Below are positions 1-4,873 of a DNA stretch of 6,665 nt, in pieces (position 1 is the first letter of the stretch; each line of letters starts with the position of its first letter). The translations under genes were made by a program, and so were the position numbers. This DNA is from an uncultured Collinsella sp. (lineage in GTDB: Bacteria > Actinomycetota > Coriobacteriia > Coriobacteriales > Coriobacteriaceae). The notes beneath the pieces were generated by a model that did not search any database, had not been told where the DNA came from, and worked only from the letters and a program-made list of their open reading frames with translations. The stretch covers positions 1-6,665 of the forward strand of contig CAJLAN010000094.1 in NCBI GenBank assembly GCA_905204635.1. The letters are read 5' to 3'.

Positions 1-108
1 GAGCGTACCACTCACGCGCGTGAGGGCGGCAAGCGTCGACAAGTCGCAGTATTCACATTCGGGTTCGCAGCGCGCAAGCTCGTCGCGCACCTCAGCGGTA
101 AACGACAT
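1..108 (-). CDS. whiA: WhiA, sporulation-type transcription/division regulator (N-terminal fragment)
   Basis: The first 36 codons of a gene cut by the left edge. Reading leftward from ATG at 108 it begins MSFTAEVRDELARCEPECEY, followed by a Leu/Ala-rich stretch ending SGTL. WhiA proteins characteristically open with MSFT..VK.EL and then a LAGLIDADG-like domain, so the opening and its position directly after rapZ both fit. WhiA is a DNA-binding protein needed for sporulation septation in Streptomyces and affecting division or chromosome segregation in other Gram-positives. Its C-terminal helix-turn-helix lies outside the window. The start is 6 nt past the rapZ stop codon; the only Shine-Dalgarno-like match is a weak AGG overlapping that stop, so translation is probably coupled to rapZ. 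The extra Cys residues (14, 18, 21) look unusual, but too little of the protein is visible to judge. Confidence 0.85.
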   Translation of the reverse strand, partial: MSFTAEVRDELARCEPECEYCDLSTLAALTRVSGTL

Positions 109-114
109 GCAGAC

Positions 115-1035
115 CTATGCTTTCGTGTTGGCGCGCGACAGGTCGCGATGGGAAATGCTCACGTGATATTGGGCGCCTTCCAAATAACGTGCCGTGGCCT
201 CGGCAATGGCAACGCTGCGGTGCTGGCCGCCCGTGCAGCCGATGGCGATAGAAAGCTGCGGCTTACCCTCCGCGATATAGCCCGGCATCACCGTATCGAG
301 CAGCTGTGTCCAAGCCTTCCAAAACTCCTGCGTCTTGGGATGGTCCAGAACAAAATCGGAGACCTTTTTATCGAGACCGGTCATCGTGCGCATCTCGGGA
401 TCGTAGAACGGATTGGGCAGGAAGCGAACGTCGATCATAATGTCCGCCTCGACGGGCATGCCGTGCTTAAAGCCAAACGAGAACACGTGGACGTCCATGA
501 GCTGCTGGTCGGACAGCTCGGAAAATGCCATACGTAGCTTGTTGCGCAGCGCAGAGGTGCGCAGACGGCTCGTGTCGATAATCATATCGGCTCCGTCGCG
601 CACGCCCTGAAGCTGAAGGCGCTCGCGCTGAATGGCATCGGCCGTAGTCTCCCCCGGCTTGGCAATGGGATGACGGCGGCGATTTTCGCTGTAGCGACGA
701 ATCAGCACCTCGTCAGAAGCCTCCAGGAACACGATGTCGCAGCTCATCTCGCGCTCTTCGAGCGCGGCGACCGCATCGAGCAGCTCGTCAAACAGTCCCT
801 GGCTACGCAAATCGCAGGTGACGGCGAGATGCCTGCCCACGCCCGTATTGATGCCGACGAGCTCGGCAAGCTGGGCGATGAGACGCGGAGGCAGGTTATC
901 GATGCAAAAATAGCCCATGTCCTCGAACACGTGCATGGCCTGTGTGCGGCCTGATCCGGACATTCCGGTGATGATGACGATATCGGGGATGCGCTCCGAG
1001 CGCTGCGCCGCATCCATGGCATCTCCCTTTTGCAT
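115..1035 (-). CDS. rapZ: RapZ (YvcJ) family nucleotide-binding protein / RNase adapter
   Basis: 306 residues from the chosen start, against about 285 in E. coli. The N-terminal P-loop domain has Walker A GMSGSGRT (24-31), where Arg replaces the usual Lys as is common in actinobacterial RapZ, then an ..FCIDNLPP segment and a Walker B-like strand IVFLEASD (101-108) followed by R-rich ENRRRHPI. The C-terminal domain has RFLPNPFYDP (204-213), GCTGGQHRS (266-274) and SHRD (295-298), which are hallmark RapZ motifs. In E. coli the protein binds glucosamine-6-phosphate and small RNAs to control GlmS; in Gram-positives it is a GTP/ATP-hydrolysing protein of less clear role. ATG 1035 is preferred because GGGAGG sits 6 nt upstream. 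ATG 1017 (GGGAG 5 nt upstream) is a real alternative. ATG 1071 falls inside a terminator-like hairpin and is rejected. It is probably cotranscribed with whiA. Confidence 0.95.
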   Translation of the reverse strand: MQKGDAMDAAQRSERIPDIVIITGMSGSGRTQAMHVFEDMGYFCIDNLPPRLIAQLAELVGINTGVGRHLAVTCDLRSQGLFDELLDAVAALEEREMSCDIVFLEASDEVLIRRYSENRRRHPIAKPGETTADAIQRERLQLQGVRDGADMIIDTSRLRTSALRNKLRMAFSELSDQQLMDVHVFSFGFKHGMPVEADIMIDVRFLPNPFYDPEMRTMTGLDKKVSDFVLDHPKTQEFWKAWTQLLDTVMPGYIAEGKPQLSIAIGCTGGQHRSVAIAEATARYLEGAQYHVSISHRDLSRANTKA

Positions 1036-1041
1036 GTGTTG

Positions 1042-1047
1042 CCTCCC
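1042..1047 (-). promoter_or_regulatory. rapZ ribosome binding site
   Basis: GGGAGG on the minus strand, 6 nt before ATG 1035, is the best Shine-Dalgarno in this leader and decides the start. It begins only 1-2 nt after the T-rich tail of the upstream hairpin, so hairpin and ribosome site are almost contiguous. Confidence 0.7.
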
Positions 1048-1048
1048 G

Positions 1049-1085
1049 AAAACAAGCGCGGGACCCAGCAACCCGGATCCCGCGC
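1049..1085 (-). terminator. Rho-independent terminator after nanE / candidate attenuator before rapZ
   Basis: On the minus strand a GC-rich 11-bp stem pairs 1085-1075 with 1066-1056 (GCGCGGGATCC against GGGTCCCGCGC, with one G-U wobble). The loop is 8 nt and is followed by TTGTTTT (1055-1049). This is a normal intrinsic terminator architecture, with its stem starting 51 nt past the nanE stop, so it would end the nan transcript. The tail is moderate because a G interrupts it. Its end lies 2 nt from the rapZ Shine-Dalgarno, which leaves essentially no room for a separate rapZ promoter downstream of it. Confidence 0.75.
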
Positions 1086-1103
1086 GGTCAATTGCCTATA
1101 TTG

Positions 1104-1109
1104 AGTATA
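1104..1109 (-). promoter_or_regulatory. Possible -10 element for rapZ-whiA
   Basis: TATACT on the minus strand matches the -10 consensus at five of six positions and lies in the only AT-rich patch between nanE and rapZ. No convincing -35 hexamer is visible 16-19 nt upstream, and no extended -10 TG. If used, transcription would start near 1097 and the leader would contain the whole terminator-like hairpin. Weak evidence. Confidence 0.3.
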
Positions 1110-1136
1110 CCGCCCCGAGCGGATACGAGGCCTGTC

Positions 1137-1823
1137 TTACGCCTCAAGCGCAGCCTTGAACCAACTCGTAATACTCGTGGGGTGCGTGATGGCGGTGCCG
1201 ACGACAACGGCCCAGGCGCCAGCATCGATCGCGGCGCGAGCCTCCTCGGGCGTATGCACGCGACCCTCGCAAATGATGGGAAGGCCGGGGAATTCCTCGG
1301 TCGCCTGACGCAGGAGAGGCAGATCGGGGCCATCGGCCATGGTGCAGTCGATGGCGGCAACACCATGAGACAGCGTGGTGGACACCAGGTCGAAGCCCAT
1401 GTCGACAGCACGACGAATATCCTCGATGGTGGCACAGTCGGCCATCAGGAGCACGCCCTCCTCGTGCAGCGGACGGAAAGTATCTTCGACGGTCTTGCCA
1501 TCGGGACGCGGACGATCGGTGGCGTCGATCGCCACGATATCGGCACCCGCAGCAACGCAGGCGCGAGCGTGGCGCAGCGTCGGCGTGATGTAAACGCCCT
1601 CGTGCCCATCCTTCCACAGGCCGATAACAGGAACCTCACAGCGACCCTTAATGGCGGCAATGTCGGCAAGGCCCTGGCAGCGAATGGCGGCGGCGCCGCC
1701 GAGCTCGCAAGCGCGAGACATTTGAGCCATGGTCTCAGGCGTACGAAGCGGCTCGCCCATATACGCCTGAACGCTCACGACGAGCTTGCCCTTCAGGGAT
1801 TGAATCAAAGGATCGACGGTCAT
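1137..1823 (-). CDS. nanE: N-acetylmannosamine-6-phosphate 2-epimerase
   Basis: 228 residues, normal length for NanE, a cytosolic TIM-barrel enzyme converting ManNAc-6-phosphate to GlcNAc-6-phosphate. Visible family marks are AIRCQG (46-51), GLWKDG with the putative catalytic Lys71, IDATDRPRPDG (99-109; the family's DAT.RPRP motif), DCAT (129-132), STTLSHG (148-154), CEGRVHTPEEA with the putative catalytic Glu186, and the C-terminal phosphate-binding VVGTAITHP (207-215). The start is ATG 1823, with AAAGG about 10 nt upstream. It is the last gene of the nan cluster: nanK is 70 nt upstream with a stem-loop between, and a terminator follows. Together with nanA and nanK it makes assignment to sialic acid catabolism secure. 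Confidence 0.95.
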   Translation of the reverse strand: MTVDPLIQSLKGKLVVSVQAYMGEPLRTPETMAQMSRACELGGAAAIRCQGLADIAAIKGRCEVPVIGLWKDGHEGVYITPTLRHARACVAAGADIVAIDATDRPRPDGKTVEDTFRPLHEEGVLLMADCATIEDIRRAVDMGFDLVSTTLSHGVAAIDCTMADGPDLPLLRQATEEFPGLPIICEGRVHTPEEARAAIDAGAWAVVVGTAITHPTSITSWFKAALEA

Positions 1824-1846
1824 AAGGCTGTAACCTTTCTCAGAAC

Positions 1847-1877
1847 AGCCTCCCGAGGCGTGTTGTCTCGGGAGGCT
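1847..1877 (-). other. Stem-loop between nanK and nanE
   Basis: A perfect 11-bp inverted repeat (AGCCTCCCGAG at 1877-1867 and CTCGGGAGGCT at 1857-1847 on the minus strand) with a 9-nt loop. It begins 16 nt after the nanK stop and ends 23 nt before nanE. No T tract follows (TGTTCTGAG), so it is more likely an mRNA stabiliser, processing site or partial terminator that lowers nanE expression than a full terminator. Confidence 0.7.
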
Positions 1878-1893
1878 CCTACAGAAGATACGT

Positions 1894-2859
1894 TTACTTC
1901 AACGAGGCAAGAAGATGCTCAGCGGCACCGATGAGCGGAGCATCGCCCTCCAGAGAACCGATGAGGATCGGCGTGTCCTGAAGCGGATCGAGCGCCTGGC
2001 TGGCATAGCCCTCGTGCACCGAATCCTTCCACGTCTGCGAACGCCAATCGGGACCTTGGTGAATCACGCCACCCGAAAGCACGATGACCTCAGGGTCCAG
2101 GATGTTAGCGAGCGAGCCCAAGCTGGCACCCAGCGCAAAGCCGGCGTCATGGATGACCTCGGTCGCCTTTGCGTCGCCCGCACGGCACAGGTCGTTCACA
2201 TCGCGACCGACCGAAGGACGGCTGGGGTCGACGCGACCAAAGCGCTCATCGTACATACGACCAATGGAAGTGCCCGAAGCAACCGACTCCAGATGGCCGG
2301 AACGCCCGCAGGCGCAGGGAATACCGGCGGCAGCCGAGCACTCGATGTGGCCCATATGGCCAGCAGCACCATGGAAGCCCTGCATCACGCGGCCGTTCTC
2401 GACATATGCGCCACCGATGCCCGTACCGATGCCAAGACACAAGACGGAGAACTTGCCCTTGCCGACGCCCCAGTGGGCCTCGCCCAGAGCATGAGCCTGC
2501 ACGTCGCCTACAACGGCAACGGGAAGACCGAGGTCCTCGCGCAGGCGCGGCCCCAACTGAACACCGGACCAGCCGGGCATGATCTCGTTGGCATACGCGA
2601 TGGCGCCCGTCTTGGGATCGACGACGCCGGCGGCACCGATACCGACGCCAAGGACCTCGACATCGGGATTCGCCTCGAGAGCAGCCTTGATGGACGCCTC
2701 GATACGTTGGAAGACGGCCTCGCCGCCCTCTTGGGCCTCGGTGGGAACCTCGGCCTCAAAAACAGGATGGGGCACACTACCGTCAGCCGGGTACTCCATG
2801 ATGGCAGTCGCGATCTTAGTTCCGCCGATATCGACAGAGCAGACGTACTTGTTCTCCAT
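1894..2859 (-). CDS. nanK: ROK-family sugar kinase, N-acetylmannosamine kinase
   Basis: 321 residues. ROK kinases phosphorylate sugars with ATP in the cytosol; placed between nanA and nanE, the natural substrate is ManNAc, giving ManNAc-6-phosphate. The protein has the N-terminal phosphate-binding DIGGTK (10-15), GVGIGAAGVVD (71-81), catalytic-base candidate Asp119 in VVGDVQAHALGE, a glycine-rich LGIGTGIGG (142-150), and ATP-domain SGGVI (262-266). The ROK zinc site is readable as His171, Cys182, Cys184 and position 189 in CACGRSGH; the last ligand is His where most ROK proteins have Cys. ATG 2859 is supported by AAGGAGA (2865-2871), 5 nt upstream. E. coli NanK is near 290 residues, so this is somewhat long. 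Glucokinase is the alternative for an isolated ROK gene, but context favours ManNAc kinase. Confidence 0.87.
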   Translation of the reverse strand: MENKYVCSVDIGGTKIATAIMEYPADGSVPHPVFEAEVPTEAQEGGEAVFQRIEASIKAALEANPDVEVLGVGIGAAGVVDPKTGAIAYANEIMPGWSGVQLGPRLREDLGLPVAVVGDVQAHALGEAHWGVGKGKFSVLCLGIGTGIGGAYVENGRVMQGFHGAAGHMGHIECSAAAGIPCACGRSGHLESVASGTSIGRMYDERFGRVDPSRPSVGRDVNDLCRAGDAKATEVIHDAGFALGASLGSLANILDPEVIVLSGGVIHQGPDWRSQTWKDSVHEGYASQALDPLQDTPILIGSLEGDAPLIGAAEHLLASLK

Positions 2860-2925
2860 GTCGCTCTCCTTAGGAGATAAAAAACAACTACAGGAAATGC
2901 GCCGTCAGGCTAGCCGTCACAGCGC

Positions 2926-2939
2926 GGAAAAGGTTTTCC
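2926..2939. repeat. Short inverted repeat, possible operator
   Basis: ggaaaa-gg-ttttcc: 6-nt arms, 2-nt centre, about 70 nt upstream of nanK. The size and symmetry suit a dimeric regulator, but no regulator gene is in the window to pair it with. Confidence 0.3.
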
Positions 2940-2970
2940 AGGTGCCCGAGATCGCCAAGAAACCGTGTGA

Positions 2971-2985
2971 CCATTGATCTAATGG
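2971..2985. repeat. Short inverted repeat, possible operator
   Basis: ccatt-gatct-aatgg: perfect 5-nt arms around a 5-nt centre. The symmetry nearly extends to TGACCATT / AATGGGTCA with one bulged base. About 50 nt past the nanA stop. Operator-like, but short enough to arise by chance. Confidence 0.3.
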
Positions 2986-3032
2986 GTCATGGCCGCACGG
3001 TTGAACGGCGAGGTCGGGTGCCCGGGGAAGCT

Positions 3033-3953
3033 TTACAGGAGACCGTTGTCCTGGAGGACCTTCTTAATCGCCTCGACGTTCTCGCCGGTCATGGCCTTCA
3101 CCGGGCGCGGCATGGTCGGGCTGTCGAAGATACCCATGAGGTTCATAGCGGTCTTGAAGGCGCCGACGCCACCGGCATAACCCTGGACGCCCGAGGTGAC
3201 ATCCCAGATGTGCGAAATCTCATTGAGGCGATCCTGCTCGGCCTTGACGGTAGCCCAGTCACCAGCCTGAGCGGCCTTCCACTGACGCACGTAGCCCTCG
3301 GGCTCAACGTTGGCGAGACCCGGAACGGAACCGTCGGCGCCACCGAGGTAGGCGCCGTCGACAACAACCTCGTGACCGGTGAGGATGCTCATCGGATGGC
3401 CGTTCTTCTCGTTCTCCTGAACGAGGTAGCGGAACGAGATGTCATCACCCGAGGAATCCTTGACGCCGGCCAGAACGCCCTCGGCACCGAGCTTGGCAAG
3501 GAGCTTCCACGGGAGCTTGGTGTGGACACACACGGGGATGTCATAGGCGAAGATGGGCAGGTCGAGTTCCTCATGCAGGATGCGGAAGTGCTCCTCGACC
3601 TCGGTCATGCCCTGCAGGGCATAGAACGGGCAGGTGGCGACAAGCGCATCGGCGCCCAGCTCCTGAGCGACCTTACCGTGCTCGATCATGCGCTCGGTCT
3701 CGGTGTCGATGATGCCGACCAGAACGGGAACGCGGTGGTCGACGATACGGACGGCCTCGGAGATGATCTGACGGCGACGCTCGTCGGTGGAGAAGACGAC
3801 CTCGCCCGAGGAGCCCAGGAAGAACAAGCCATCGACGCCGGCATCGATCATGCGGTTGATGCTGCGCTCAAAGGAGGCAACATCGAGCTGGTGGTCTTCG
3901 GTATCGGGAACAACGACGGGAGGGATAACGCCGGTGAATTTCTGAGTTGCCAC
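3033..3953 (-). CDS. nanA: N-acetylneuraminate lyase (DapA/NAL-family aldolase)
   Basis: 306 residues, a class I aldolase TIM barrel of the DHDPS/NAL superfamily. NanA splits N-acetylneuraminate into ManNAc and pyruvate in the cytosol. Seen: GVIPPVVVP (8-16), the carboxylate-binding LGSSGE (46-51), Tyr137 in FAYDIPV, Schiff-base Lys165 in GVKDSSGDD, and GGADGSVPG (204-212). Tyr137 and Lys165 fall at the same numbers I recall for E. coli NanA. The start is GTG 3953: AAGGAGA lies 5 nt upstream and the protein then opens ATQKFTGVIPP as the family does; the ATG at 4037 would add 28 unrelated residues running through a hairpin. The residues that grip the sialic acid glycerol chain in E. coli (YDE, later GS) appear as H-E-V and P-G, so specificity is assigned mainly from nanK and nanE next door. 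A DHDPS of lysine synthesis is less likely in this context. Confidence 0.87.
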   Translation of the reverse strand: MATQKFTGVIPPVVVPDTEDHQLDVASFERSINRMIDAGVDGLFFLGSSGEVVFSTDERRRQIISEAVRIVDHRVPVLVGIIDTETERMIEHGKVAQELGADALVATCPFYALQGMTEVEEHFRILHEELDLPIFAYDIPVCVHTKLPWKLLAKLGAEGVLAGVKDSSGDDISFRYLVQENEKNGHPMSILTGHEVVVDGAYLGGADGSVPGLANVEPEGYVRQWKAAQAGDWATVKAEQDRLNEISHIWDVTSGVQGYAGGVGAFKTAMNLMGIFDSPTMPRPVKAMTGENVEAIKKVLQDNGLL

Positions 3954-3958
3954 AAGAA

Positions 3959-3965
3959 TCTCCTT
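3959..3965 (-). promoter_or_regulatory. nanA ribosome binding site
   Basis: AAGGAGA on the minus strand, 5 nt before the GTG start at 3953. It decides the non-ATG start of nanA; the same heptamer with the same spacing precedes nanK. Confidence 0.8.
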
Positions 3966-3974
3966 AGTTGTCTG

Positions 3975-3997
3975 GTGGGCAGCCCTATGCCGCCCAC
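3975..3997 (-). other. Stem-loop upstream of nanA
   Basis: On the minus strand GTGGGCGGC (3997-3989) pairs with GCTGCCCAC (3983-3975): 9 bp with one G-U pair and a 5-nt loop ATAGG. It lies between the esterase-like gene and nanA and ends 9 nt before the nanA Shine-Dalgarno. No T tract follows, so it is probably a stability or processing element, not a terminator. Confidence 0.55.
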
Positions 3998-4021
3998 TCT
4001 TGTTGGCAGTGTCCAGGCCGT

Positions 4022-4873
4022 CTAGGCCAAAGAACACGAGTAGAACGTTTGGTTAAAAAAGTCGACGACTTCGTTTTCGAACGCATTGATGCGCTCGTGA
4101 GCGTATTTGGCATAGATGATATGTCTCCGGTCACACTCAAGACCGTTGAATACGGCAAACTGATCCTTGGGATCGCTCACGGTATCCATGAGCGATGTGC
4201 CCATGAGCACCGATCCGCGCACCCGAGACGACAGCGCCTCGAGGCCGCCAGGAAGCGGATTGGCAACCGCCGTGCAGGCGAGACCCCGCTCGTCCAGAGC
4301 AGAAACCGCCAGCGCGACTCCGCCGCCTAGACCCTCGCCCCATGCAAAGATGCGGTCGGGGTCCATGCCATCAAGATTGCGCGCCACCTTCGCCAGCGCG
4401 CAACCCCAACGGACGCGCTCGACAAAAGCGGGCGAAGAAATCCCCCGCTGCAGGTCGTCCGCACCAGCAACATCGTCATCCAGCGCGAGGACGGCATACC
4501 CCATGGCGGCAAATCTCGTCATGTGATGCCAGCCGCGCACAGGCCGATCGATATCGTGGAACATCAGGCACAGCGGCACGCGCTCAGACACTCGGGCACG
4601 ACCGACAGGCTCGATCAAACGAGCGTGAATCGCATCGTCACCGAGCTCAAAGGAGACCTCCGAGTAACGGGCGCAGGGGTTAACAAAGTCAATCGCCGTA
4701 ATGGCCAGGCCTTGAATCTCAAGATTCGAAGCGCATGTCTCTAAATCAGAAACATCTGCTTGGACATCACCGCGCCAGTCCCGATATTCTGCGAGCCTTG
4801 ACGAAACCGTTCCAGGAATTCCCACGAGCCCGGGGACAATCAGCTCATTAACATTGCTCTCGCACTTAGACAT
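4022..4873 (-). CDS. CE7 esterase-like protein lacking the nucleophile serine (probable pseudoenzyme)
   Basis: 283 residues, alpha/beta-hydrolase fold. It is a paralogue of the upstream esterase: both share a QFAV.N.L.C..RH block, here 238-251, followed by a conserved HE (259-260). The acid Asp230 (GTSLMD) and His259 remain, but the nucleophile elbow reads GEGLGGG (179-185) against GASQGGG in the neighbour, putting Gly181 (codon GGT) where Ser should be. The HGYPG oxyanion region is HDIDR (106-110), the PGQGG segment is gone, and about 42 residues between the elbow and the acid are missing. The frame is open and intact, so this is a diverged protein and not a decayed gene. ATG 4873 overlaps the upstream stop by 8 nt and has GGGAGG 8 nt before it (a second GGAGG lies only 3 nt away), so the two are translationally coupled. 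Possible roles are a non-catalytic partner subunit or a binding protein; function unknown. Confidence 0.8.
   Translation of the reverse strand: MSKCESNVNELIVPGLVGIPGTVSSRLAEYRDWRGDVQADVSDLETCASNLEIQGLAITAIDFVNPCARYSEVSFELGDDAIHARLIEPVGRARVSERVPLCLMFHDIDRPVRGWHHMTRFAAMGYAVLALDDDVAGADDLQRGISSPAFVERVRWGCALAKVARNLDGMDPDRIFAWGEGLGGGVALAVSALDERGLACTAVANPLPGGLEALSSRVRGSVLMGTSLMDTVSDPKDQFAVFNGLECDRRHIIYAKYAHERINAFENEVVDFFNQTFYSCSLA

Larger units (their letters stand above)
2872..3032. other. Non-coding gap between nanA and nanK
   Basis: The longest intergenic stretch in the window. I find no terminator with a proper T tract and no convincing promoter. It holds small symmetric sequences: ggaaaa-gg-ttttcc (2926-2939), ccatt-gatct-aatgg (2971-2985), and GCCGTCA repeated directly at 2901-2907 and 2913-2919 around a GGCTAGCC palindrome. 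A weak 7-bp stem (GCGCTGT with ACGGCGC on the minus strand) is also possible. The gap could carry a regulator site or an internal nanKE promoter; nothing proves it. Confidence 0.4.

Noticed and set aside
1036..1071. A longer rapZ starting at ATG 1071.
   Set aside because: That ATG lies within the terminator-like hairpin and has no ribosome site; ATG 1035 has GGGAGG at 6 nt.
1092..1934. A 280-codon plus-strand frame opposite nanE.
   Set aside because: Shadow of nanE; it spans the nanK-nanE junction and hairpin and shows no family features.
1915..2880. A 321-codon plus-strand frame opposite nanK.
   Set aside because: Nearly exact mirror of the nanK gene with no motif; antisense artefact of codon bias.
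3033..3953. Dihydrodipicolinate synthase (dapA) as the identity of the aldolase.
   Set aside because: Same superfamily, but the neighbours nanK and nanE and the esterases make sialic acid breakdown far more likely.
2967..4025. A 352-codon open frame on the plus strand opposite nanA.
   Set aside because: It is antisense to a gene with clear catalytic residues, its translation has no recognisable motif, and long antisense frames are expected in GC-rich genes with strong third-position bias.
3954..4037. A 28-residue N-terminal extension of nanA from ATG 4037.
   Set aside because: It runs through a stem-loop and into the preceding gene's end and has no family similarity; GTG 3953 has AAGGAGA at good spacing and gives the family N-terminus.
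4022..4873. Treating the second esterase as a pseudogene.
   Set aside because: The frame is intact, the acid, histidine and C-terminal block are kept, and translation is coupled to the upstream gene, so a maintained non-catalytic protein is at least as likely.
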